From Oscillospiraceae bacterium (GTDB lineage: Bacteria; Bacillota; Clostridia; Oscillospirales; Acutalibacteraceae): a stretch of 17,050 nt of DNA. The stretch lies in contig DNIP01000043.1 in the NCBI GenBank assembly GCA_003499325.1, positions 488 through 17,537 of the forward strand. The letters are read 5' to 3'. Positions 1 through 8,334 of the stretch are shown one piece after another; the stretch's first letter is position 1; every line of letters starts with the position of its first letter. The notes below the pieces were generated by a model. It did no database searches, was not told the origin of the DNA, and saw nothing but the letters and a program-made list of their open reading frames with translations. The position numbers and the translations under genes were made by a program.

Positions 1-590
1 AGCCCACCACTGCTCCCGAGCCCACTGAGGCTGTCGGCGGCGAAGGCTACTATGTAGTCGGCAGCATGTCCGATTGGACGGTCTCTGCAGCGAACAAGCT
101 CAGCAAGAACGACGCGGCCGAAACCGACGAGTACACCATTTCGATGGATCTGACGACGACTTCCGAGTTCAAGGTTGTTTATTCCGAGGATGGCGTGACC
201 GCGAAGGATTGGTTCCCGGACGGTTCGGATAACAACTACGGACTGAACGGCGAGATCGAGGCTGACGGTAAGTATGACATCTACTTCCGTCCGAAGTATG
301 ACGGCGGTGACGACTGGTTCTACAATGTGATCTATGTGACTATTCATGCAGATCAGCCCACCGAACCTCCCGTGGTCATTTACGGTGACGCTGACGGTGA
401 CGGTGTAGTTACCGTTAAGGATGTTACCTTGATCCAGCGCTACCTGATCCATACCAGTGAACTGGGCGTCGCGGAAGAAGTATGCGACGTTGACGGTGAC
501 GGCTTTATTACCGCTAAGGATACAACATTCCTCCAGCGTTACATTACGCATCTTCCCATTCCCGAAAACGTTCATATCGGAAAACAGTGA
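1..590 (+). CDS. Secreted dockerin protein with a starch-binding-like module (3' part)
   Basis: The reading frame is open to the left edge (first full codon at base 3), so this is the C-terminal part of a longer protein; the ATG at 66 is internal. It opens with a Pro/Thr linker (PTTAPEPTEA), the same type as in the wall protein at 8885. A beta-rich module follows, starting YYVVGSMSDW and running to about base 350. It resembles the E-set/starch-binding modules found in clostridial amylolytic and surface proteins, and a related module starts the tip pilin at 1003. A dockerin type I module lies at about 387-570, with two calcium loops of pattern DxDxDGxxxxxD (387-422 and 486-521), each followed by LIQRYL/FLQRYI helices. 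Dockerins bind cohesins on scaffold proteins, so the protein is probably secreted and docked at the cell surface. The catalytic part, if any, lies outside the window. The dockerin is secure; the binding module is tentative. Confidence 0.85.
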   Translation, partial: PTTAPEPTEAVGGEGYYVVGSMSDWTVSAANKLSKNDAAETDEYTISMDLTTTSEFKVVYSEDGVTAKDWFPDGSDNNYGLNGEIEADGKYDIYFRPKYDGGDDWFYNVIYVTIHADQPTEPPVVIYGDADGDGVVTVKDVTLIQRYLIHTSELGVAEEVCDVDGDGFITAKDTTFLQRYITHLPIPENVHIGKQ

Positions 591-647
591 TCCGTTATAC
601 AGGATAACCGAAATAGCTTATCACTGAATCAAGTCCCCTGATGGGGC

Positions 648-686
648 AGCCCGCTGCAAAAGCTCTCTTTTGCAGCGGGCTTTTTC
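648..686 (+). terminator. Rho-independent terminator of the dockerin gene
   Basis: A perfect 14-bp stem (648-661 with 668-681) encloses a 6-nt loop and runs into TTTTTC. It lies 58 nt after the stop at 590 and separates this gene from the pilus locus. Confidence 0.93.
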
Positions 687-1002
687 TATAGATAGGTATG
701 CTGTATAGAATGACGTCGCATATTCCGTGTATATTTATCCGTGAAAGAACGGCGAGCCGTCGATCATACCATATATATACAGAAGTTTAGAACAATTTGA
801 ATAATCAGCCAAATGTAATAAAAGCATTCTTTGTTTATTGTGATAAAATATAAATGATTACAAAATTTTAAGCGTATTTATTCTAATTAAGAAAAATAGC
901 GCAAAACGATTTGTATATAATGTAAGGGAAAATAATCAGAATAGCTTTTTATGTTGTTTTGAGTATTTATCAAATCATTTTGAAAGAAAGGAGATACGAT
1001 TA
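687..1002 (+). promoter_or_regulatory. AT-rich leader and promoter region of the pilus locus
   Basis: This gene-free stretch is clearly more AT-rich than its surroundings. The best -10 candidate is TATAAT at 916-921, preceded by TG at 912-913; no good -35 hexamer sits at the right distance, so the promoter may be weak or activator-dependent. A strong ribosome binding site, AAAGGAGAT (987-995), sits 7 nt before the ATG at 1003 and supports that start. No other structure was seen between 690 and 900. Confidence 0.4.
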
Positions 1003-4000
1003 ATGACAAAAAAGCAAAACCGTTCGTTCGGTTTTGGCAAGCGTACGCTATCTGTTGTTTTGGCGGCACTGTTGATTTTGTCTACCTTTGCGGTCGTGAT
1101 CACGACGACCTCGCTTTCGACGAGCGCCGCGATCAGCTACTGGTTTGTATCCGGTAACTTCAACGGGTGGACGAACACCGCGACCTCTGCGAATAAGATC
1201 AACAGCGGTTCGGGCGGATCTGTCACGATTCCTGTTACAACTACCAGCATCAAGTTCAAGATGGTCGCCGAAGAAGGCGGTCAGAAATGGTGCGGTGTTG
1301 GCGAAAGTACCTCTAATCCGGATGACTATCAGGATATCGGTCATAACACCGAAGCTGAGATGTCTTGGGACAAGGGCGTGAATATGTCGGTCAACCTGCC
1401 GGCAGGCTCAACTGCGGCCACCTTCACTCTGTCTGTAAAGAACGGCAAGAACTACGTTAAAGTTACCGGAAACGGCAGCGGCGGCGGTGGCGGCGGCGAT
1501 ACGAGCCAAATGACGTATACCGCTCCCGTCAACACCAGCAACAGCGCGAACACCGCGTCGAACCTGTTCTGGGCAAACGCGACCTACTTCGACTATCTGT
1601 CGGATGAAGAGCTCGCAAACACCCAGTGGCTCAAGCCGGTTCAAGCCGGTACCAAGAACTTCGGCGGCGCAGTCGACGAGTGGTATCCGTTCTATGCGTT
1701 CAACCGTGAGGTCGTCAAGGCACAGGCGGATTCTCAGTCCAACTGGTCTCAGCCGCTGTACTTCGGTAACTTTACCGATACCAACGACGCGTACAAGGAA
1801 TCGTCCCATCATCAGGGCGGCTCCGACAGCTACGGCTACCGTGAAGCGACCAACTCCTATAATGTCACCCGTTTTTCGCATATCGCGAACAACTCGGACA
1901 AGTCGTGGGACAGCAGTGTTCCGCATGTCCATGACATGTACACGAGCTATCAGGGCTTGGTGAACAGCTCGCTTGACAGCAACGGCAATCTCTTGCTCCC
2001 GAACGGACAACAGGCTCCGTACTTCAACGCGTCCGAAAGCGGTCCGTTGAGCGGATATGCCAAGGTCGTCAACAGTTCCTTCCCCTTTAAGGTAACTGAC
2101 GTCCCCGGCAAAGACTACAAAAAGTATACCTTTAACTCCAAGAACGCGACCGACAACGTCTATTTCACATGGGCGAGTGATGGTTCCGCGACTTATCCCA
2201 CCGGCGTCAACTACGGTGCGGGCACTACCTACGGTGTAAAGGACGGTCTGAGCCGATTCATGTATAACACAGCCTCCGGCTACGGTATCTTCCCCTTCAA
2301 CAACGCATCCAACAACTATAAGGGTACAAAGACCAATGCCAATGAGAACCTGAACTACGGCTTCGGTATCAAGACACAGATGAAGTTCCGTGTTCCGGCT
2401 CCCGATGAGGCAGCCGGCGTCAACACCGAAAACGACCCGGTCTACTTCGACTTTACCGGTGACGATGACCTGTGGATGTACATCACCGATGAGTCGGGCA
2501 ACTCTCAGCTCGTCCTCGACATGGGTGGCGACCACAAGGAGAGCCACGGTAAAGTCAACTTCCATACCCTCCAGGCGACGGTAGATAAGACCGGTACCTC
2601 CGGTGCTTCCGCTGTCAAGAACTTCACCTTCGATTACTCCCAGACCTACACCATGACGGTATTCTACATGGAGCGCGGTCTGATCGAGAGTAACTGTAAG
2701 ATGGAATTCACCATGACGCCTCTGGGCAACAACTTCATCGTTACCGAGGAGATCGACACCGCGTACGTTAACGATGGTTTGAAGGATGTCGTCGCGCAGC
2801 TTTCTCAGTTCGGATTCAATCCTCTTGAGAGCGGCTCCCAGATCTCCGATCCCTTCTACAAGGACTTTGCGCTGGGTGACGGCGGACGCGCGGATATTTC
2901 GAACTCCGTCCTTCCCATCGATTCAAAGGTCAAGGTGCGGCAGCATGCTCCGTTCAACACCTATCTGACCTATGATACCTCGTGGAAGTATTACGATAAC
3001 ACCAGTAATCCGCGTAAGCTGCTGTCACAGGGCACCGGCGTTACCAGTAACGATGTTACTACCAGTACCGATGAGCAAACGATCATCAACGAGTCCGGCG
3101 ATAAGTACGATTACGCTGAGCTGCAGGTCGATTACGTGAACACGCCTCGGGTCACCGACGTCAGCGTTACCAAGACGGTTCAGAATTACGATACGCTCCC
3201 GGATAATAGGAAGGACGACGAGTTCCCGGCGAAGATCCTCTTACAGTTCACCTCCGATATGACACCCACTGCCTATAAGCTGGTGACAAGCGATGGTACG
3301 ATCGACTTTGCAAACGGTGAAAAGGTCATGTTGAAGCACAACAAGACCGTCACCATCTCCGGCGTGCCTGTCGGTACACGCGTCTATGTTGAAGAGGAAC
3401 GCGATGCAAACTACACCGCTTCCTACAACTACTCGCCCTATATCGTAGGCACCAGCTCCGGCAACATCATTGTTACCAATACGCCGAAGGAGCCCACTAA
3501 GGCGACGATCTCCGGCAAAAAGAAGTTCGATGACGCCTACTATGACGGCGATCTGTTCACCTTCGTTCTCGAGGGCGTTCCGCGCTTCTCCGGTGATCCG
3601 TCCGATGTCAAAGATACTTCTTTGACTCATGAGACGACCAACACCGTCACCAACGGCGCGTTCTCCTTCAGTGAGATGAACTTCACCGAGCCCGGCGTTT
3701 ATCGCTATCATGTCTATGAGGATATGTCGAGCATCACAGGCGCTACCTACAGCTCCGATATCTATAACAATCAGCCCGACTATCTGGTATCCATCACCGT
3801 AAGAAATGGGGACTTCCAGCTGGTTGCCGACGCTCCCGTCTATTACGAGTATTCTCAGTATGAGGATGATGGTGTGAGGCGTCACACGATGTCCTCCGCC
3901 GACTTCAGCAACGACAAGATCGATCCGATGGGTATTGTTTTCCTCAACCAGACCCAAAAGGGCTCGATCACGATCAACAAGACCAACCAGAGCAATCAGA

Positions 4001-4563
4001 AGGTCAACAATGTTGTCTTTGATGTCTACCCGGTCAGCGATGATTTTGTTGATGAACTCAATAGAACGTCCGGTGAAGAAGCAAAGTATGAAAAGGTTCT
4101 GGCGCTCGGCGAGGCTCCGTACGGAACGGGCACAGGTCCCAAATACCATTTTGATGACGGCGTCGCTGAGATCGTGGATCTGCCGATCTACAAGCCCGGC
4201 TATCAGACTTCTTACGCTCCCGAGTATAAGCATCCCGAGTATCAGCAGTATGTGATGATCGAGTCGAATGTCTCCAACGCGTATGTAACCGGTCAGCCGG
4301 ACGCAAAGTACAACCTCAACAAGACCGTGCATGTCTTCTCGTTCCCGATGGAGGATCAGAGAACCCATGAGATGAAGTATCACCTCACCTATGACTATGT
4401 CAACGGTGTTCTGAAAGCTCCGAACACGGCAGGCTCCGGCATGATGATGTTCAAGATCATCGGTAGTCTGGTGGCTGTGCTGGGCGTTCTGTCCCTGGGC
4501 GGTTATGTGATCTATACCAAGAGATCGACGAAACGTAAAACGGCGAAGCACGCCGCAAAATAA
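1003..4563 (+). CDS. Large tip/adhesive pilin with fibro-slime and isopeptide pilin domains
   Basis: 1186 aa, with a strong RBS 7 nt upstream of the start. Residues 1-42 form a long Gram-positive signal peptide. Residues 44-150 form a beta module starting YWFVSGNFNGW, akin to the starch-binding-like module at the left edge, followed by a Gly-rich hinge. At about 480-575 (FDFTGDDDLWMY to MTPLG) there is a fibro-slime-type domain, known from adhesins. At about 719-830 is a pilin domain with a VYVEEE E-box. At 832-985 is a domain like the streptococcal FctA/Spy0128 pilin (Lys in ISGKKKF, Glu in YRYHVYED, Asn in FLNQT), the family that forms Lys-Asn isopeptide bonds. A CnaB-like stretch follows, then the sorting signal APNTA (1139-1143), a hydrophobic segment and a basic tail. 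APNTA departs from LPxTG, but the layout is otherwise classical. Its size, its position before the major pilin and the sortase genes downstream point to a tip adhesin; the ligand is unknown. Confidence 0.85.
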   Translation: MTKKQNRSFGFGKRTLSVVLAALLILSTFAVVITTTSLSTSAAISYWFVSGNFNGWTNTATSANKINSGSGGSVTIPVTTTSIKFKMVAEEGGQKWCGVGESTSNPDDYQDIGHNTEAEMSWDKGVNMSVNLPAGSTAATFTLSVKNGKNYVKVTGNGSGGGGGGDTSQMTYTAPVNTSNSANTASNLFWANATYFDYLSDEELANTQWLKPVQAGTKNFGGAVDEWYPFYAFNREVVKAQADSQSNWSQPLYFGNFTDTNDAYKESSHHQGGSDSYGYREATNSYNVTRFSHIANNSDKSWDSSVPHVHDMYTSYQGLVNSSLDSNGNLLLPNGQQAPYFNASESGPLSGYAKVVNSSFPFKVTDVPGKDYKKYTFNSKNATDNVYFTWASDGSATYPTGVNYGAGTTYGVKDGLSRFMYNTASGYGIFPFNNASNNYKGTKTNANENLNYGFGIKTQMKFRVPAPDEAAGVNTENDPVYFDFTGDDDLWMYITDESGNSQLVLDMGGDHKESHGKVNFHTLQATVDKTGTSGASAVKNFTFDYSQTYTMTVFYMERGLIESNCKMEFTMTPLGNNFIVTEEIDTAYVNDGLKDVVAQLSQFGFNPLESGSQISDPFYKDFALGDGGRADISNSVLPIDSKVKVRQHAPFNTYLTYDTSWKYYDNTSNPRKLLSQGTGVTSNDVTTSTDEQTIINESGDKYDYAELQVDYVNTPRVTDVSVTKTVQNYDTLPDNRKDDEFPAKILLQFTSDMTPTAYKLVTSDGTIDFANGEKVMLKHNKTVTISGVPVGTRVYVEEERDANYTASYNYSPYIVGTSSGNIIVTNTPKEPTKATISGKKKFDDAYYDGDLFTFVLEGVPRFSGDPSDVKDTSLTHETTNTVTNGAFSFSEMNFTEPGVYRYHVYEDMSSITGATYSSDIYNNQPDYLVSITVRNGDFQLVADAPVYYEYSQYEDDGVRRHTMSSADFSNDKIDPMGIVFLNQTQKGSITINKTNQSNQKVNNVVFDVYPVSDDFVDELNRTSGEEAKYEKVLALGEAPYGTGTGPKYHFDDGVAEIVDLPIYKPGYQTSYAPEYKHPEYQQYVMIESNVSNAYVTGQPDAKYNLNKTVHVFSFPMEDQRTHEMKYHLTYDYVNGVLKAPNTAGSGMMMFKIIGSLVAVLGVLSLGGYVIYTKRSTKRKTAKHAAK

Positions 4564-4573
4564 TCAATGATTG

Positions 4574-4601
4574 CAGCGCTGTGCTTTGAAAGAGCGCGCT
4601 G
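4574..4601 (+). promoter_or_regulatory. Intergenic hairpin between the tip and major pilin genes
   Basis: The outer stem CAGCGC/GCGCTG (4574-4579 with 4596-4601) stacks on an inner stem GCTTT/AGAGC (4583-4587 with 4591-4595) around a GAA loop, with a 3-nt bulge. No T-tract follows, so it is not a normal terminator. A processing or stabilising site that raises major pilin mRNA over tip mRNA is a reasonable guess. Confidence 0.45.
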
Positions 4602-4644
4602 TATAAGAGATAACTTAATTTTCATGAAAAGGAGATTTAAAAAC

Positions 4645-6015
4645 ATGAAATCTGTTAAGAGAATCCTCTCTGTCGCTGTAGCGGTTCTTCTGATCGCTAT
4701 GATGATGATCCCCGCAGTTTCCGCTGCTGACTATTCCTTTACCTTAAAGACGACCAAGCCCGGCTATGAGTTTACCGTTTATCCTCTGGCTACGCTGGAC
4801 ACGTCAACCGGCAAATACGAGGCCACCTCCAACGTTACCGATACCACAGTACAGGCTGCGATCCTTACCAGCACCGACAGCACTGCTAATCTGCTCGACG
4901 CCTGCAAGAACTCCACCGGTCTCGGCAGCGGTCTTGCTGACAAGTTTGTTTCTTCCGCAACCTCTACCGAAAAGACCTACAACGTTGGCGCAGGTATTTA
5001 CTATGTAAAGTGCACCGATGTTCCTGTCAACAACAAGGAGATCCAGCAGGAATCCATCGTTGTTCTTCCTTACAAGGATGGTACTCAGACCAAGAACAGC
5101 CTGACCATCGACTATGATCAGAACGGCAAGATCAAAGAACTGGGCGAGCCCGGCGTTGAGAAGGATTTCTCCATCGACGGCAGCCTGACCAAAAATGACC
5201 AGACCTTCGGCTCCGATGATACCATCACCTATGTTCTGACCGCAGATGTTACCGGTTCCACTGCCAACAAGCTGACGTCCTACATCATCACCGATACCAT
5301 GGGCACCGGTCTTGACAAGAGAGAAGAGAGCATCAACATCACAAGCGTTGTTCTGAAGAACGGCTCCGACACTACTGATCTTGCTTATGATAAGGTAACC
5401 ACCGACATCGGCGGCGCTACCTTCGGCGTATCCATCAGGGCAACTGAGCTGGATAAGGACGCTTTCTACGCTACCGATAACAAGGTTGTCGTTACCTACA
5501 CCACCAAGCTGGCTTCCGACGCTCCCGTCAACACCAACATCCCCAACACCGACGGTCTGATCTACAGCAACGGTTCCGATACCAAGACTATCCCCGGCAA
5601 CACCGTTAACGCAAAGACCTACAAGATCACCGCACAGAAGATCGACGCTAATACCGGGGCTCCGCTTACCGGCGCTACCTTCACCCTGTACAAGGCAGAC
5701 GGCACCACCAAGATCACTTCCGGTACTACATCCGGCAACGAGGGTAAGGTCACCTTCGATAAGTACCTCGCAGCAGGCACTTACATTGTTAAGGAGACCG
5801 GCGCTCCCGATGGCTACAACCTCAACAGCACTCCGCAGACAGTTGTTCTGCCCGGCGATGCAGATAAGACCGTAGTTATCGAAGATACCAAGGCTAAGCT
5901 GCCCAACACCGGCGGCAACGGCACCATGATGTTCACCATCATCGGCGGCAGCCTCGTACTGCTCGCTGCTGCTCTCTTCGTTATCGTGATGAAGAAGAAG
6001 AGCTCCGCAAAATAA
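4645..6015 (+). CDS. Major pilin subunit (SpaA-type, LPNTG-anchored)
   Basis: 456 aa. The start at 4645 is chosen because AAAAGGAGA (4627-4635) lies at proper distance and a signal peptide begins right there (MKSVKRILSV...VSAAD); an in-frame ATG at 4567 lacks an RBS. An N-terminal pilin domain spans about 28-165. Its end (SIVVLPYKDG) carries a Lys in the place where the pilin motif VYPK of Gram-positive shaft pilins is expected, which is an inference. A central isopeptide-type domain (DFSIDGSLTKND...) covers about 169-320. A CnaB/SpaA domain (about 326-416) has the E-box YIVKETGAPDGY with Glu384. LPNTG (419-423), a hydrophobic segment and a KKK tail form the wall-sorting signal. In this family a class C sortase joins the Thr of LPxTG to the pilin-motif Lys of the next subunit, building the covalent shaft. 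It follows the tip pilin by 81 nt and is closed by a terminator. Confidence 0.9.
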   Translation: MKSVKRILSVAVAVLLIAMMMIPAVSAADYSFTLKTTKPGYEFTVYPLATLDTSTGKYEATSNVTDTTVQAAILTSTDSTANLLDACKNSTGLGSGLADKFVSSATSTEKTYNVGAGIYYVKCTDVPVNNKEIQQESIVVLPYKDGTQTKNSLTIDYDQNGKIKELGEPGVEKDFSIDGSLTKNDQTFGSDDTITYVLTADVTGSTANKLTSYIITDTMGTGLDKREESINITSVVLKNGSDTTDLAYDKVTTDIGGATFGVSIRATELDKDAFYATDNKVVVTYTTKLASDAPVNTNIPNTDGLIYSNGSDTKTIPGNTVNAKTYKITAQKIDANTGAPLTGATFTLYKADGTTKITSGTTSGNEGKVTFDKYLAAGTYIVKETGAPDGYNLNSTPQTVVLPGDADKTVVIEDTKAKLPNTGGNGTMMFTIIGGSLVLLAAALFVIVMKKKSSAK

Positions 6016-6036
6016 TTTGTCATTAATCTAACTCTG

Positions 6037-6063
6037 AGGGAGTCCGCAAGGGCTCCCTTTTTG
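6037..6063 (+). terminator. Terminator of the pilin operon
   Basis: A 9-bp stem (6037-6045 with 6050-6058, one T-G wobble) capped by a GCAA tetraloop is followed by TTTTT. It lies 21 nt after the major pilin stop and separates pilin from sortase transcription. Confidence 0.9.
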
Positions 6064-6075
6064 TATGTATTAAAA

Positions 6076-6153
6076 AGCCTTCCCTTCGCGGAGGTTTCGG
6101 TTTGTCGAAAAAGTTTATTATTAAATGAGCAGTCACTTTCCCAAAGGAAGGCT
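6076..6153. repeat. Small foldback element
   Basis: AGCCTTCC (6076-6083) is repeated inverted as GGAAGGCT (6146-6153), 62 nt apart, directly after the pilin terminator. Short palindromic repeats with GCCTTCCC ends are common between genes of gut Clostridia (recalled, not searched). No second copy is visible in this window. Confidence 0.4.
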
Positions 6154-6227
6154 AATCAACGTCCTGCTTTTGTCATAGCTGTAAAAACAGTCAAATCAGA
6201 TCAACGTCTTATTTAACATTTCGTTCA

Positions 6228-6256
6228 TTGCTTTTGATCCCGTTTTATACTATAAT
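6228..6256 (+). promoter_or_regulatory. Promoter of the sortase pair
   Basis: TTGCTT (6228-6233) and a perfect TATAAT (6251-6256) are 17 nt apart and end 30 nt before the ATG at 6287. It gives the sortases transcription separate from the pilins. Confidence 0.65.
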
Positions 6257-6286
6257 AATACGAGAATAACCCAAAAGGACGTTTTT

Positions 6287-7183
6287 ATGAAACGCTATTT
6301 ACCCATTATTGCCATCATTTTGATATTCCTGATCGGCTTGGGCGTTTTGACCTATCCGCTGATCAGCGCTGTCATCAACAATATCGGTATCCGCAATGAG
6401 GCGAGGGTCGAGGCGCAAAAGGCGCAGGAAATGGAGCCCGAAGAGCTCGAAAAGCTCTTTGCCGAGGCGGAGGCTTATAACAAAAGCCTGCTCAACACGG
6501 TCATCCTGACCGACCCCTTTGACGAAGAAGCATATGAATCGATCGGCGCGCATTATGAAGAGACCTTCAACGCCGGCGCCAACGGCCTGATCGGCTTCAT
6601 CGATATCCCGAAGATCAACGTCTACCTGCCTATCTACCACGGCGTCTCCACCGAGGTGCTCGAGCGCGGAGCGGGTCATCTGGATAATACCGCTTTTCCG
6701 ATCGGCGGCAAGAATACCCACAGCGTGATATCCGCTCACTCCGCTTTTCCGACCGAGACCTTCTTTGACTATCTCACCGATATGAAGGAGGGCGACTATT
6801 TCTATATCCACGTGCTCGACCGTGTGCTGACCTATCAGGTGGATCAGATCAAGGTCGTCCTGCCCGATAATACCAAGGATCTGTATGTCGAAGAGGGCAG
6901 GGATCTGGTCACCCTGTTGACCTGTACGCCTTACACCATCAACACGCACCGACTGCTCGTGCGCGGTACACGTGTGGCGGATCAGGATCCCGGCGACGTG
7001 GCGTCCGTATCAACGGGCAACGATTATTTCTTCTTCCTCGGCTACAAGATCCCGTTTGTGACTGCGGGCATTGTGATCGCGGTGTTCCTGCTGTTTGTCG
7101 GCGGCGTGGTGTTCGTCATCCTGCGACTGCATAAAAAGAAGCTCAGGGAGCGTGCTGCAAAGGACGGTGATCGCGATGGATAA
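6287..7183 (+). CDS. srtC: Class C (pilin-polymerising) sortase
   Basis: 298 aa, membrane-bound transpeptidase. An N-terminal TM helix (6-30) is followed by a charged helix, then the lid motif DPF (76-78) that plugs the active site in class C sortases. The core follows: IDIPKINVYLPIYHG, catalytic His151 (VISAHSAFP), Cys213 (TLLTCTPYTINTHR) and Arg222, nine residues after Cys as in known pilus sortases. A second TM helix (about 254-279) and a basic tail complete the class C topology. It should join the LPNTG major pilin into a shaft and add the tip pilin. The ribosome site (AAAAGGA) is modest. His is followed by SAF instead of the usual RGL, a small deviation. The stop overlaps the next sortase gene by 8 nt. 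Confidence 0.93.
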   Translation: MKRYLPIIAIILIFLIGLGVLTYPLISAVINNIGIRNEARVEAQKAQEMEPEELEKLFAEAEAYNKSLLNTVILTDPFDEEAYESIGAHYEETFNAGANGLIGFIDIPKINVYLPIYHGVSTEVLERGAGHLDNTAFPIGGKNTHSVISAHSAFPTETFFDYLTDMKEGDYFYIHVLDRVLTYQVDQIKVVLPDNTKDLYVEEGRDLVTLLTCTPYTINTHRLLVRGTRVADQDPGDVASVSTGNDYFFFLGYKIPFVTAGIVIAVFLLFVGGVVFVILRLHKKKLRERAAKDGDRDG

Positions 7184-8048
7184 GGGTAATCAGCCAAAGA
7201 AAAAGTGGAAGACATGGCAAAAGGTTACTATGACCGTCGCCGTGATCCTGTTGTTGGCAGGCTTGGGATTCCTGCTTTTCCCGACGGTGTCGAACTTTTT
7301 CGGGCAGCAGCGCGCCAACGCGACGATCGATCATTTCAACACTGTCCGCCGTCATATCGTCCCATCCGATGCGGACGGCAGCACCTCCGATCAAAGCATC
7401 CCCGGCGTTACCGCCAAGAGCTTCAAGGAGGCGCGGGAGAAGGGCGAGGTCGATGAAGAGGGCTACGTTATCACCGAGGAGGGCATCCGCTATTCGGATT
7501 CCCCCGTCGTGTTCCGCTATGATCTCGACGCGCTCCGCCGCGACAGTTTGGCGTATAACACGGGGCTGATCGACCATCAGGGCACGGTGGATACCACGAA
7601 CTACGCCACCCCCGCTCTTAGAATGAGCGATTACGGACTGTCGAGCGTCTACTGCTATCTCAGCGCCGACGCGATCAACCTCTATCTGCCCGTGTATCTG
7701 GGCGCGAGCGAGGACGTCATGGCATACGGCGCGGCGCATCTGTCGGGCACCTCTCTGCCTGTCGATCAGACCAATACCAATGTCGCCATCGCCGGCCATA
7801 CCGATTATATCGGCAGGATCTTCTTCGACAATATCCGTAAGCTGGAGATAGGGGACACGGTGTCCATCCACAACTACTGGGAGGATATCGATTATCAGGT
7901 GATCGATTATAAGGTCGTGACCGAGGACGAGACCGCGGATATCTATATCCAAAAGGACAGGCAGCTCCTCACGCTGATCACCTGTATCTACGCGGGCAGC
8001 CCCGATACCTTCGACCGCTATCTCGTCATCTGTGAGAAAAAGACGTGA
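7176..8048 (+). CDS. Class C-like sortase without lid or C-terminal anchor
   Basis: 290 aa. The ATG at 7176 is chosen because it sits after AAGGA (7160-7164) and begins a basic N-terminus plus TM helix (17-38); it overlaps the previous gene by 8 nt, so the two are likely translationally coupled. The catalytic set is His208 (AIAGHTDYIG), Cys270 (LITCIYAGS) and Arg281 (DRYLVI). The segment AYNTGLI (126-132) and the stretch GAAHLSGTSLPV align by eye with class C sortases, including the neighbour, but the DPF/DPW lid motif is absent and no C-terminal TM helix is present. Residues 45-125 form an unusual acidic spacer between membrane helix and catalytic domain. It could be an accessory pilus sortase (tip addition or wall anchoring) or a class D-like enzyme; substrate choice cannot be read from the sequence. 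No terminator is obvious after its stop. Confidence 0.82.
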   Translation: MDKGNQPKKKWKTWQKVTMTVAVILLLAGLGFLLFPTVSNFFGQQRANATIDHFNTVRRHIVPSDADGSTSDQSIPGVTAKSFKEAREKGEVDEEGYVITEEGIRYSDSPVVFRYDLDALRRDSLAYNTGLIDHQGTVDTTNYATPALRMSDYGLSSVYCYLSADAINLYLPVYLGASEDVMAYGAAHLSGTSLPVDQTNTNVAIAGHTDYIGRIFFDNIRKLEIGDTVSIHNYWEDIDYQVIDYKVVTEDETADIYIQKDRQLLTLITCIYAGSPDTFDRYLVICEKKT

Positions 8049-8173
8049 GCCCGATTGAATGAAATACCAAATAATGCCAATCATAGTGACGGGAGGATTA
8101 CGGAACCCGACGCTGCGGCAAGCCGCTCTATATAATAGGTACATGTGAAACTTATCTCGTCAATAGTTCGAAA

Positions 8174-8334
8174 CAAAGGTGATAAGTTGTCATTCTGAGG
8201 CTGCGCCGAAGAATCTTAACGTGCAGGTTTTTATGATTCATCACACTTAATAGGTGTGATCGATCAGATAAAGAGCACTGTAAGATCCTTCGCCGGACAC
8301 GCGTGTCCGCTCAGGATGACAGCTTCACTGAAAG
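8174..8334 (+). repeat. Foldback repeat element, copy 1
   Basis: This ~160-bp element has a core from TGTCATTCTGAG (8188-8199) to CTCAGGATGACA (8310-8321), so its ends are imperfect inverted repeats. Inside each end lie GAAGAATCTTA and TAAGATCCTTC, also complementary, so the whole can fold into one long hairpin. A second copy lies inverted at 10361-10520 and matches almost throughout except for a variable centre (about 8225-8265). It carries no gene and resembles MITE-like or intergenic palindromic repeats. Confidence 0.85.

Noticed and set aside
1408..2565. 385-codon minus-strand open frame
   Set aside because: It is antisense to the tip pilin and has no start signals or domain pattern.
3241..4551. 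436-codon minus-strand open frame
   Set aside because: It lies wholly opposite the pilin domains of the tip protein, with no RBS or known motif.
4567..4644. Upstream in-frame start for the major pilin at 4567
   Set aside because: No ribosome site precedes it, and it would bury the signal peptide 26 residues inside the chain.
8094..8140. Hairpin GCGGC/GCCGC near 8113-8124 as terminator of the sortase pair
   Set aside because: The loop is only 2 nt if fully paired and no T-tract follows.
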